From the NCBI RefSeq assembly GCF_904849725.1, contig NC_058518.1, positions 330,296,581 to 330,360,580 on the forward strand: a stretch of 64,000 nt of DNA. Reading direction: 5' to 3'. Positions within the stretch are counted from its first letter, which is position 1. Every line of letters begins with the position of its first letter. The notes under the pieces were generated by a model. That model made no database searches. It saw only the letters and a program-made list of their open reading frames with translations, and was not told the origin of the DNA. Both the position numbers and the translations under genes were made by a program. The DNA comes from Hordeum vulgare subsp. vulgare. Taxonomy: Eukaryota; Streptophyta; Magnoliopsida; Poales; Poaceae. Of this stretch, positions 26,424 to 36,578 are shown piece after piece.

Positions 26424-27935
26424 TGATACGTCCATTTTGCATCAAGCTTTCAGGTTGATATTTATCGCTTCTTGGGATGTTATTTCACTTCACGGTACAA
26501 TACTTATGCCTTTTCTCTCTTATTTTGCAAGGTTTGCATGAAGAGGGAGAATGCCGGCAGCTGGAATTCTGGCCTGAAAAAGGAGCAAGTTTGAGATGCC
26601 TATTATGCGCAACTCCAAAAGCCGTGAAAATCAACGATGATTTTTTTGGATTTTATAAAAAATACTGGGCCGAAGAAGTGCCAGCAGGTGGCCACAAGCC
26701 TGCTAGGCGTGGCCACCCCCCTGGTCGCGCCTAGGGGGCTTGTGGGCTCCCTGCTGGCCCACTAGCCCCCCTCTTTTGCTACAAGAAGGGTTTCGGTCTG
26801 AAAAAAATCAAGAGGAGGATTTTCGGAGGATTCGCCGCCGCCACGAAGCGGAACTTGAGCAAAACCAATCTAGAGCTCCGGCAGGACGATACTGCCGGGG
26901 AAACTTCCCTCCCGGAGGGGGAAATCGTCGCCATCGTCATCACCAACACTCCCCTCATTGGAGGGGACTCATCACCATCAACATCTTCATCAGCACCATC
27001 TCATCTCCAAACCCTATTTCATCACTTGTAACCAATCTCCGTCTCGCGACTCCGATTGGTACTTGTAAGGTTGCTGGTAGTGTTAATTACTCCTTGTAGT
27101 TGATGCTAGTTGGATTACTTGGTGGACGAGTTTATGTTCAGATCTTCGATGCTACTCATTACCTCTCTGGTCATGAATATGATTATTCTTTGTGAGTAGT
27201 GACTTTTGTTCCTGAGGACATGGGATAAGTCATGTTATAAGTAGTCATGTGAATTTGGTATTCGTTCGGTAATTTGATGTGTTGTATGTTGTTTTTCCTC
27301 TAGTGGTGTTATGTGAACGTCGACTACATAACACTTCACCATTATTTGGGCCTAGAGGAAGGCATTGGGAAGTAGTAAGTAGATGATGGGTTGCTAGAGT
27401 GACAGAAGCTTAAACCCTAGTTTATGCGTTCCTTCGTAAGGGGCTGATTTGGATCCACTAGTTTAATGCTATTGTTAGACTTTGTCTTAATTCTTCTTTC
27501 GTAGTTGCGGATGCTTGCAAGAGGGGTTAATCATAAGTGGGATGCTTGTCCAAGTAATGGCAGTACCCAAGCGCCGGTCCACCCACATATCAAACTATCA
27601 AAGTAACAAACGTGAATCATATGAACATGATGAAAACTAGCATGACAGAAATTCCCGTGTGTCCTCGGGAGCGTTTTGCCTCCTATAAGACTTTGTCCAG
27701 GCTTGTCCCTTGCTACAAAAGGGATTGGGCCACTTTGCTGCACCGTTGTTACTTTTGTTTCTTGTTGCTTGCTACGATTCATCTTGCCACACAACTACTT
27801 GTTACCGATAATTTCAGTGCGTGCACATATTACCTTGCTAAAAACCACTTGTGAGATCCTTCTACTCCTCGTTGGGTTCGACACTCTTACTTATTGAAAG
27901 GACTACGATAGATCCCCTATACTTGTGGGTCATCA
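26424..27935 (+). repeat. LTR1 of element B
   Basis: 1512 bp, TG to CA. It contains a TATA-like box near 26654 and a GC-rich inverted repeat at 26692-26746. It carries the segment of about 190 bp that LTR3 has lost. Confidence 0.92.
26654..26662 (+). promoter_or_regulatory. TATA-like box in LTR1 of element B
   Basis: TATAAAAAA, about 230 bp into the LTR, conserved in LTR2 (near 35286) and LTR3 (near 40544). The GC-rich hairpin lies about 30 bp downstream. Assignment as core promoter is an inference from position and sequence. Confidence 0.5.
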
Positions 27936-27946
27936 TGACTCTTTTC

Positions 27947-27964
27947 TAGCGCCATTGCCGGGGA
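27947..27964 (+). other. Primer-binding site of element B (tRNA-Asp type)
   Basis: TAGCGCCATTGCCGGGGA matches the tRNA-Asp complement TGGCGCCGTTGCCGGGGA except for two bases. It starts 12 nt after LTR1. Confidence 0.85.
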
Positions 27965-27978
27965 GTGAAGCGCCTTTG

Positions 27979-27984
27979 GTAAGT
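27979..27984 (+). promoter_or_regulatory. Candidate major splice donor between PBS and gag
   Basis: GTAAGT fits the plant 5' splice consensus and lies 15 nt past the PBS, 58 nt before the gag ATG; a weaker GTAAGG follows at 27993. In retroviruses and in barley Bagy-2 a donor placed here is joined to an acceptor before the env-like ORF. Use here is inferred. Confidence 0.4.
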
Positions 27985-28041
27985 GTAACTTGGTAAGGAA
28001 ACATTCATTTAGTGTGCTAAAATTTATTGTCACTTGTCACT

Positions 28042-29185
28042 ATGGAAACTAATCCTTTGAGGGGCTTGTTCGGGGTATCTTCACCTCGAACGGAAGCACA
28101 AAGAGTTGCTCCTCAACCTGCTGCACCTACTGAAAATATTTTCTTTGAATTTCCTTCGGGTATGCTTGAGAAACTGCTGGCTAATCCTTTTACAGGAGAT
28201 GGAACATCACATCCAGACTTGCATCTAATCTATGTAGATGAAGTTTGTGGTTTATTTAAGCTTGCAGGTTTGCCCGAGGATGAGGTCAAGAAGAAGGTCT
28301 TTCCTTTATCTTTGAAGGATAATGCGTTGACATGGTATAGGCTATGTGATGATACTAGATCATGGGACTACAATCGGTTGAAATTGCAATTTCATCAAAA
28401 AGTTTTATCCTATGCATTTAGTACATCGTGATCGGAATTATATTTACAATTTTTGGCCTCGTGACAGAGAAAGCATCGATCAAGCTTGGGGGAGGCTTAA
28501 ATCAATGTTATATTCATGCCCCAACCATGAGCTCTCGAGAGAAATTATCATTCAGAACTTCTATGCTCGGCTTTCTCATGATGATCGCACCATGCTTGAC
28601 ACTTCTTGTACCGGTTCTTTTATGAAGAGAGATATTGACTTCAAATGGAATTTGTTGGAGAGAATTAAACGCAACTCTGAAGATTGGGAGCTTGAAGAAG
28701 GTAAGGAGTCAGGTATGAATTTCAAGTTTGATTGTGTTAAATCCTTTGTTGAAACAAATACTTTTTATGACTTTAGCGCTAAGTATGGACTTGAATTTGA
28801 GATAGTAGCTTCATTGTGTGAATCATTTGCTGCTCATATTGATCTCCCCAAAGAGAAGTGGTTTAAATATCATCCTCCCTTAAAAGTCAATGTAGTTAAA
28901 CGCAATCCAGTTGAAGAGAAAGTCATTGCCTATAATGATCCTGTTGTTCCCAGTGCTTACATTGAGAACCCGCCTTTCCCTGTTAGGATAAAGGATCATT
29001 CTAAAGCTTCAACTGTGATACGTAGAGGCTACATTAGAACACCTACACCCCCTGAGAAAATTACAGTTGAACCTAGCATTACTATTATCAAAGATCTTCT
29101 GTCCGACGATGTTGAGGGACATAATATTCACTTCTGTGAAGATGCTGCTAGAATTGCTAAACCTCACGCTAGAGACAAACATAGG
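28042..29185 (+). pseudogene. gag: Element B gag
   Basis: The ATG at 28042 opens METNPLRGLFG. The Athila-type Gag core follows: PFTGDGTSHPDLHLIYVDEV, then FPLSLKDNALTWYRL. A one-base shift in an A-run near 28400 moves the frame; the next frame (from 28412) continues with the conserved IDQAWGRLKSM and CPNHELSREIIIQNFY. Codons for QAWGRL contain the 13-mer AAGCTTGGGGGAG, identical to the polypurine tract. The C-terminal part is charged, with Pro-rich PTPPEK near the protease. The frameshift makes it a pseudogene; otherwise it is nearly full length. Confidence 0.85.
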
Positions 29186-31449
29186 CCTGTTGTTGGCACG
29201 CCTGTTGTTTCTGTTAAGATAGGAGATCATTTCTATCATGGTTTATGTTACGTGGGTGCTAGTGTTAGTGCAATACCTCAATCCTTATATGATGAAATCA
29301 AAGACGAGATTGCACCTATTGAGATAGAACCTATTGATGTCACTATTCAGCTTGCCAATAGAGATACTATCTGCCCTGTGGGAATTGTTAGGGACGTTGA
29401 AGTCTTATGTGGTAAAATGAAGTATCCTGTTGATTTCCTCGTTCTTGCTACCGCTCAAGATAGCTTTTGTCCCAGTATATTTGGCAGATCTTTTCTCAAT
29501 ACCGTCAATGCTCATATTGACTGTGAAAAGCAAACTATCACTGTTGGCTTTGAAGGTGTGTCACATGAGTTCAATTTCTCCAAGTTTGGTAGACAACCTC
29601 ATGAAAAAGAGTTGCCTAGTAGGGATGAAACTATTGCCTTAGCTTCTATTGCCGTGCCTCCTACTGATCCCTTAGAGCAATACTTGCTTGAGCATGAAAA
29701 TGATATGCATATGGATGAAAGGGATGAGATAGATAGAGTTGTCTTAGAACAATATCCTATTCTTAAGAATCACTTGCCTGTTGAACTGCTTGGGGATCCA
29801 CCTCCACCAAAGGGTGATCCTGTGTTCGAGCTTAAACAGTTGCCTGATACTCTTAAGTATGCTTATCTTGATGAAAAAGAGATATATCCTGTTATTATTA
29901 GTGCTAGCCTCCTGGAGCATGAAGAAAAGAAGTTACTAAAAACTATGAGGAAGCACCGTGCTGCTATTGGATATACTCTTGATGATCTTAAGGGCATTAG
30001 TCCCACTCTATGCGAGCACAAGATTAAAACCGATCCTGATTCCAAACCAGTTGATGATCATCGAAAGAGATTAAATCCTAAGATGAAAGAGGTAGTAAGA
30101 AAAGAAATACTAAAGCTCCTGGAAGCAGGTATTATTTATCATGTTGCTCATAGTGATTGGGTGAGTCCGGTGCATTGCATCCCTAAGAAGGGAGGTATTA
30201 CCGTTGTCCCTAATGATAAGGATGAATTGATCCCACAGAGGATTATTACTAGCTATAGGATGGTGATCGATTTTAGGAAATTGAATAAAGCCACTAGGAA
30301 AGATCATTACCCTTTGCCTTTTATCGATCGAATGCTAGAAAGACTGTCTAAACACACACACTTCTGCTTTCAAGATGGTTATTCTAGTTTCTCCCAAATA
30401 CCAGTTGCACAATCTGATCAGGAGAAAACCACTTTCACCTGCCCTTTCGGTACCTTTGCATATAGACGTATGCCTTTTGGTTTATGTAATGCACCTGCCA
30501 CCTTTCAAAGATGTATGATGGATATATTCTCTGACTTTTGTGAAATAATTGTTGAGGTTTTCATGGATGACTTCTCCGTTTAGGGTCTTCTTTTGATGAT
30601 TGCCTCAACAACCTTGATCGGGTCTTCAGAGATGTAAAGACACCAATCTTGTCTTGAATTGGGAGAAGTGCCACTTTATGGTTAATGAAGGCATCGTCTT
30701 GGGACATAAAATTTCTGAAAGAGGTATTGAAGTAGATAAGGCTAAGGTTGATGCAATCGAGAAAATGCCATACCCCACAGATATCAAAGGTATAAGAAGT
30801 TTTCGTGGTCATGCTGGTTTCTATAGAAGGTTCATTAAAGACTTCTCTAAGATTTCTAGGCCTCTTACCAATCTCTTGCAAAAGGATATTCCATTTGTTT
30901 TTAACGACGATTGTGAGGAAGCCTTCGAAATACTTAAGAAGGCTTTGATAACTGCGCCTATTGTTCAACCACCTGATTGGAACTTACCTTTTGAAATCAT
31001 GTGTGATGCTAGTGATTATGTTGTTGGTGTTGTCCTAGGGCAAAGAGTTGATAAGAAGTTGAATGTTATTCACTATGCTAGTAAAACTCTAGAGAGTGCC
31101 CAAAGAAACTATGCTACTACGGAAAAGGAATTTTTAGCAGTCGTGTTTGCATGTTAAAAGTTCAGGTCTTACATAGTTGATTCCAAAGTCACTATTCACA
31201 CTGATCATGCTGCTATTAAGTACCTCATGGAGAAGAAAGACGCTAAACCTAGACTTATCCGATGGGTTCTCTTGCTGCAAGAATTTGATTTGCACGTTGT
31301 CGACAAGAAGGGTGATGATAACCTTATAGCAGATAACTTGTCTAGGTTGGAGAACGTTCTTGATGACCCACAACCTATTGATGATAGCTTTCCTGATGAG
31401 CAATTGAATGTCATCAATACTTCACTTAGTGCACCGTGGTATGCTGATT
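29186..31449 (+). pseudogene. pol: Element B protease, reverse transcriptase and RNase H
   Basis: Protease: the active-site phrase reads LCYVGASVSAIP where relatives have CDLGAS, so the catalytic Asp is lost; the later FGRSFLNT corresponds to the usual GRPFL motif. RT: SYRMVIDFRKLNKATRKDH, then FCFQDGYSSFSQIPV (first catalytic Asp), RRMPFGLCNAPATFQRCM and VFMDDFSV (catalytic Asp pair). A TAG at 30581-30583 ends this frame, a shift follows near 30630, and the next frame (30654-31157) holds the RT thumb and RNase H start (PFEIMCDASDYVVG). A TAA near 31156 and another at 31449 interrupt RNase H and the join to integrase. The enzyme is inactive. Confidence 0.9.
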
Positions 31450-31502
31450 AAGCAAACTATATCGTTGCCAAATATATACCACCTAGTTTCACATACCAGC
31501 AA

Positions 31503-32855
31503 ATGAAGAAATTCTTCTATGACTTGAGACATTACTTCTGGGATGATCCTCACCTTTATAAGGAAGGAGTAGATGGTGTCATTAGATGTTGTGTACCTGA
31601 ACATGAACATGGACAGATCCTACAGAAGTGTCACTCCGAGGCCTACGGAGGACACCATGCGGGAGATAGAACTGCACACAAGGTATTGCAATCAGGTTTC
31701 TATTGGCCCACTCTCTTCAAGGATGCCCGTAAGTTTGTCTTGTCTTGTGACGAATGTCAAAGAATAGGTAATATCGGTAAACGTCAGGAAATGCCTATGA
31801 ACTATTCACTTGTCATTGAACCATTTGATATTTGGGGCTTTGATTATATGGGACCTTTTCCAAAATCCAATGGGTATACTCATATCCTAGTTGCTGTTGA
31901 TTACGTCACTAAGTGGGTAGAAGCTATCCCCAGTAGTAGTGTTGATCACAACACCTCTATCAGGATGCTTAAAGAAGTTATTTTCCCTAGATTTGGAGTC
32001 CCTAGATATCTAATGACCGACGGTGGTTCACATTTCATTCATGGTGCTTTCCGTAAAACGCTTGCTAAGTACGATGTCAACCATAGAATTGTGTTTCCCT
32101 TTCACCCTCAGTCCAGTGGTCAAGTAGAGCTTAGCAATAGAGAAATTAAATTGATTCTGCAAAAGACTGTCAACAGGTCTAGAAAGAATTGGTCTAAGAA
32201 GCTCGATGATACACTGTGGGCTTATAGAACTGCCTATAAGAATCCCATGGGCATGTCTCCGTACAAAATGGTGTACAGAAAAGCATGGCATTTACCTCTT
32301 GAGCTAGAGCATAAAGCTTATTGGGCAATCAAAGAGCTCAACTTTGATTTCAAACTTGCTGGTGAGAAGAGGTTATTTGATATTAGCTTGCTTGTTGAAT
32401 GGAAAATTCAGGCATATGAGAATGCCAAGTTGTTCAAAGAGAGGGTTAAGAGGTGGCATGATAAGAGGATACAAAAGCGTGAGTTCAATGTAGGTGATTA
32501 TGTCTTGCTTCATAACTCTCGTTTAAGATTCTTTACAGGCAAGCTTATCTCTAAATGGGAAGGTCCCTATATTGTTGAGGAAGTATATCGTTCCGGTGCT
32601 ATCAAGATCAACAACACGAAAGGTAATTGTCCGAGAGTGGTAAATGCGCAGAGAATCAAGCATTATATCTCAGGTACTCCAATAAATGTTGAAAGCAATA
32701 TTATCAATACCGTAACTCCGGAAGAATACCTAAGGGATATTTATCAGCCTATTTCAGACTCCGAAAATGAAGAGGTATGTGATTCGGTAAGAAAACAGAC
32801 TCCAAAACTTTTCCAGCAGGATTTTTTCTCCATTTTGGAATATTTGAAAAAATAG
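31503..32855 (+). CDS. pol: Element B integrase, first copy (open reading frame)
   Basis: 450 codons open from an internal ATG; the true domain starts earlier (APWYAD at 31432) but a TAA at 31449-31451 cuts it. Zinc-binding head: HSEAYGGHHAGDRTAHKVL and CDECQRIG. Catalytic core: DYVTKWVEA (first Asp), MTDGGSHF (second Asp), PQSSGQVELSNRE (Glu), spaced as in retroviral D,D-35-E enzymes. The C-terminal part has the KWEGPYIVEEVY segment typical of gypsy integrases. Integrase inserts the cDNA into the host chromosome. The second copy at 36579-37906 is close in sequence. The reading frame runs on into the LTR-like leader before stopping. Confidence 0.88.
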   Translation: MKKFFYDLRHYFWDDPHLYKEGVDGVIRCCVPEHEHGQILQKCHSEAYGGHHAGDRTAHKVLQSGFYWPTLFKDARKFVLSCDECQRIGNIGKRQEMPMNYSLVIEPFDIWGFDYMGPFPKSNGYTHILVAVDYVTKWVEAIPSSSVDHNTSIRMLKEVIFPRFGVPRYLMTDGGSHFIHGAFRKTLAKYDVNHRIVFPFHPQSSGQVELSNREIKLILQKTVNRSRKNWSKKLDDTLWAYRTAYKNPMGMSPYKMVYRKAWHLPLELEHKAYWAIKELNFDFKLAGEKRLFDISLLVEWKIQAYENAKLFKERVKRWHDKRIQKREFNVGDYVLLHNSRLRFFTGKLISKWEGPYIVEEVYRSGAIKINNTKGNCPRVVNAQRIKHYISGTPINVESNIINTVTPEEYLRDIYQPISDSENEEVCDSVRKQTPKLFQQDFFSILEYLKK

Positions 32856-33060
32856 AAAAATTGGAAGTAGTCCGAAAAGCGCGTGAGGCGGCGACAAGCC
32901 TGCCAAGCGAGGGCCCACCCCCTGGCCGCGCCTGGGGGCTTATGGCCACCTCGTACGCCTCCTGGACTCCGTTTTCGTGCGGAGTACTCCTTCTGGTCTG
33001 AAAAAAATCATTATATATTCTCCCGAAAGGTCTCACCTTTGTATCACGCAAATTTCCTCT
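32815..33060 (+). repeat. LTR-derived leader before the extra ORF (first copy)
   Basis: Resembles the LTR1 segment around 26640-26810: a T/A-rich TTTTGGAATATTTGAAAAA stretch, a GC-rich inverted repeat (32892-32944, ACAAGCCTGCC ... CCTGGGGGCTT), and GGTCTGAAAAAAATCA, which is shared word for word with the LTR. It lies between integrase and the extra ORF. It may be an internal promoter, an RNA structure or a relic. Confidence 0.65.
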
Positions 33061-33087
33061 GTTTTCGTTTTGAGCCTGTTTTCTGCC

Positions 33088-33097
33088 ACAAATTCAG
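33088..33097 (+). promoter_or_regulatory. Candidate splice acceptor before the extra ORF (first copy)
   Basis: ACAAATTCAG ends seven bases before the ATG at 33104 and follows a T-rich tract (GTTTTCGTTTTGAGCCTGTT). Position mirrors env acceptors. It is not experimentally shown. Confidence 0.4.
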
Positions 33098-33103
33098 GAC
33101 AAG

Positions 33104-33520
33104 ATGTCGTCTCACGAATCTGTGGGGGAGAACAATCTCCCTCAAGTTTATGGAGAAGTAAGTGATGATCTGAAAAGGATGGAGGTCATGGAGGCTAAGG
33201 AAAGCCTACCTAAAGAAACTAAGGGCAAAACCAAAGAGAAGAATCAGGCGTGGGACGCAGTGCAATCTGTGCTCAACAAGGAAGAAGTTGAAGAAGTGGA
33301 TTTCCTCCAACCCTACCTCCACCTACTGTCTCCATCCTTGATTGAACTCTTGAGGTTTTGTGAAACAACTCGTGCTCGCAATACTTATCTCACTCGTGAA
33401 GTGGTTTTGCTGGAGAAACATATCATAGATCTCCAAGGTATAAATCAAACATTAATGGCCCTCTTGGAATCAAAGATTGCAACAACTCCACCACCATCAC
33501 ATCCAAAGGAAGACAACTAA
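33104..33520 (+). CDS. Element B extra ORF downstream of integrase, version 1
   Basis: 138 codons from ATG to TAA. It starts MSSHESVGENNLPQVYG, has a Lys/Glu-rich middle (KETKGKTKEKN) and a helical C-terminal part likely to form a coiled coil (EVVLLEKHIIDLQGINQTL), and ends ATTPPPSHPKEDN. I see no signal peptide and no clear membrane span, so an envelope role is not supported by the sequence; only its place matches the env-like ORF of Athila elements. The version in the second internal region (38248-38775) shares only the last dozen or so residues. It is not recognised as any known family. Confidence 0.6.
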   Translation: MSSHESVGENNLPQVYGEVSDDLKRMEVMEAKESLPKETKGKTKEKNQAWDAVQSVLNKEEVEEVDFLQPYLHLLSPSLIELLRFCETTRARNTYLTREVVLLEKHIIDLQGINQTLMALLESKIATTPPPSHPKEDN

Positions 33521-33553
33521 GCATGGGTATGGGCAATCCCCTTGGCTTGTGCC

Positions 33554-33566
33554 AAGCTTGGGGGAG
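33554..33566 (+). other. Internal polypurine-tract copy after the extra ORF (first copy)
   Basis: AAGCTTGGGGGAG, identical to the LTR-adjacent tract at 35041, lies 34 nt after the ORF stop and about 1.5 kb before LTR2. It could prime plus-strand synthesis internally. Confidence 0.6.
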
Positions 33567-35040
33567 TTGCCCCGGTATCGTATCACCATCACATCTTTTT
33601 CCTTTACCTTTGTTTTAGTTTTCCTTTTCAGTTTTCTCTTTCTCTAGTAGATTAAAAGTCTTAGTGTTTTAGTCTTGAGTTTTGCTTTGTGTCACCCCCG
33701 ATATATTCGAGCTCGTGAGCCATATAATAAAGAGTGTCTTAGTTGAAGGGCTTTGCCTCTTGCCATGATCAAAAGATTGAGAAAAGAACAAAAGCATGAA
33801 AGATCATGTAATGATCTTATGGGAAGTGATGGCTTCACATATAAAAAGAATGATGATTGAAACTTGTTGAGGGTAGACAAACGTAGACCTTGGTCATGGT
33901 TGCAATTAATAGGAAGTGATAAAGAAGGAGAGGTTCACATATAAATATATCATCTTTGACACCATCTATGATTGTGAACACTCACTAAACTATTACATGC
34001 CTAGAAGTAGATGTTGGACAAGGAAGACAACATAATGAATTGTGTTTGCTTGGTTCCGAACAATGTTATATGATTAGAAATCCCTCAGCATGTGAGGATT
34101 GCTTCCACCTCATATTAGCCAAAACTCCCGCACCAAGTAGAAATACTACTTGTGCATCCACAAACCTTCAACCCAGTTTTGTCATGAGGGTCCACCATAC
34201 CTACCTATGGATTGAATAAGATCCCTCAAGTAAGTTGTCATCGGTGCAAGCAATAAAAATTGCTCCCTAATATGTATGATCTATTAGTGTGTGGAAAATA
34301 AGCTTTGTACGAACCTGTGATGAGGAACACATAAAAGCGACAGACTGCATAATAAAGTTCTTTATCACAGGAGGCAATATAAAGTGACGTTCCTCCTCAC
34401 TAAGAGGACAAGCATCCAAGCATCAAAAGCGCATGACAACCTCTGCTTCCCTCTGCGAAGGGCCTATCTTGTACCTTTACTTTTTGCCCTTGAAAGAGTC
34501 ATGGTGATCTTCACCAATTCCTTGTTTCGCCTTTATCTTGGCTAACGTCATATGCTTGGGAAAGATCTATATTCATATGTCAACTTGGAAGTAAGTATTC
34601 ATGAATTATTGTTGTTGACATTACCCTTGAGGTAAGCACTTGGGAGGCGAAACTATAAGCCCCTATCTTTCTCTCTGTCCAGCTGAAACTTTGATCTCAT
34701 GAGTACCACGTGCGTTGTAGCAATTCTAGAGAACGAAAGGATGATTGAGTATGTGGATTTGCTTTACAAGCTCTTACTTGACTCTTTTTGATGTTGTGAT
34801 AAATTGCAATTGCTTCAATGACTAAAGGCTATCGGTTGTTACTTCTCGGTAAGGTTCTTGATCCATGCTTTACTTTGTGAAGGAATTATCACTTTAGCAT
34901 GAGAGATTATATGTGGTATTGTTGTTCTGATCATGATCATGATGCATGCATGTTTGTATCTTGTTTTGTCGACACCTCTCTCCCTAAACATGTGGACATA
35001 TTTATTGAGCTAGGCTTTCGCTTGAGGAAAAACGAGGTCT
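33567..35040 (+). other. Non-coding 3' region of element B, first copy
   Basis: About 1.5 kb without a supported ORF. It is matched almost throughout by 38822-40297, with scattered substitutions. Confidence 0.75.
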
Positions 35041-35053
35041 AAGCTTGGGGGAG
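35041..35053 (+). other. Polypurine tract before LTR2
   Basis: AAGCTTGGGGGAG, one base from the LTR2 start at 35055. Confidence 0.85.
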
Positions 35054-35054
35054 T

Positions 35055-36578
35055 TGATACGTCCATTTTGCGTCATGTTTTCATGTTGATATTTATCGCT
35101 TTTTGGGCTGTTATTTCACTTCACGGTGCAATACTTATGCCTTGTCTCTCTTATTTTACAAGGTTTACATGAAGAGGGAGAATGCCGGCAGCTGGAATTC
35201 TGTCCTGAAAAAGGAGCAAGTTTGAGATACCTATTCTATGCAACTCCAAATGCCGTAAAAATTAACGAGGATTTTTTTCGGGAGTTATAAAAAATAGTGG
35301 GCCGAAGAAGTGCCACAGGGGCGCCGGTAGGTGGCCACAAGCCTCCTAGGCGTGGCCACCCCCCTAGTCGCGCCTAGGGGGCTTGTGGGCACCCAGCTGG
35401 CCCTCTGGCCCCCCTCTTCTGCTATATGAAGGGTTTCGTCCAGACAAAAATCAGGAGGAGGCTTTTTCGTGGATTTGCCGCCGCCACGAGGCGGAACTTG
35501 AGCAGTACCAATCTAGAGCTCCGGTAGGACGATCCTGCCGGGGAAACTTCCCTCCCGGAGGGGGAAATCGTCGCCATCATCATCACCAACACTCCTCTTA
35601 TCGGAGGGGACTCATCACCATCAACATCTTCATCAGTACCATCTCATCTCCAAACCCTAGTTCATCACTTGTAACCAATCTCCGTCTCGCGACTCCGATT
35701 GGTACTTGTAAGGTTGCTAGTAGTGTTAATTACTCTTTGTAGTTGATGCTAGTTGGATTACTTGGTGGAAGAGTTTATGTTCAGATCTTTGATGCTACTC
35801 ATTACCTCTCTGGTCATGAATATGATTATGCTTTGTGAGTAGTTACTTTTGTTCCTGAGGACATAGGATAAGTCATGCTAATAGTAGTCATGTGAATTTG
35901 GTATTTGTTCGGTATTTTGATGTGTTGTATGTTGTTTTTCCTCTAGTGGTGTTATGTGAACTTCGACTACATAACACTTCACCATTATTTGGGCCTAGAG
36001 GAAGGCATTGGGAAGTAGTAAGTATATGATGGGCTGCTAGAGTGACAGAAGCTTAAACCCTAGTTTATGTGTTGCTTCGTAAGGGGCTGATTTGGATCCA
36101 CTAGTTTAATGCTATGGTTAGACTTTGTCTTAATTCTTCTTTCGTAGTTGCGGATGCTTGTGAGAGGGGTTAATCATAAGTGGGATGCTTTTCCAAGTAA
36201 GGGCAGCACCCAAGCGCCGGTCCACCCACATATCAAACTATCAAAGTAACGAACGTGAATCATATGAACATGATGAAAACTAGCATGATAGAAATTCCCG
36301 TGTGTCCTCGGGAGCATTTTTCCTCCTATAAGACTTTGTCCAGGCTTGTCCCTTGCTACAAAAGGGATTGGGCCACTTTGCTGCATCGTTGTTACTTTTG
36401 TTACTTGTTGCTTGCTACGATTCATCTTGCCACACAACTACTTGTTACCGATAATTTCAGTGTCTGCAGATATTACCTTGCTGAAAACCACTTGTCAGAT
36501 CCTTCTGCTCCTCGTTGGGTTCGACACTCTTACTTATCGGAAGGACTATGATAGATCCCCTATACTTGTGGGTCATCA
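35055..36578 (+). repeat. LTR2 of element B
   Basis: 1524 bp, TG to CA, close to LTR1. At its end, instead of a PBS, it joins directly to integrase sequence equivalent to position 31430. Confidence 0.92.

Noticed and set aside
33104..33520. Calling the extra ORF of element B an envelope gene
   Set aside because: Its position matches env-like ORFs of Athila elements, but no signal peptide, glycoprotein features or membrane span are visible.
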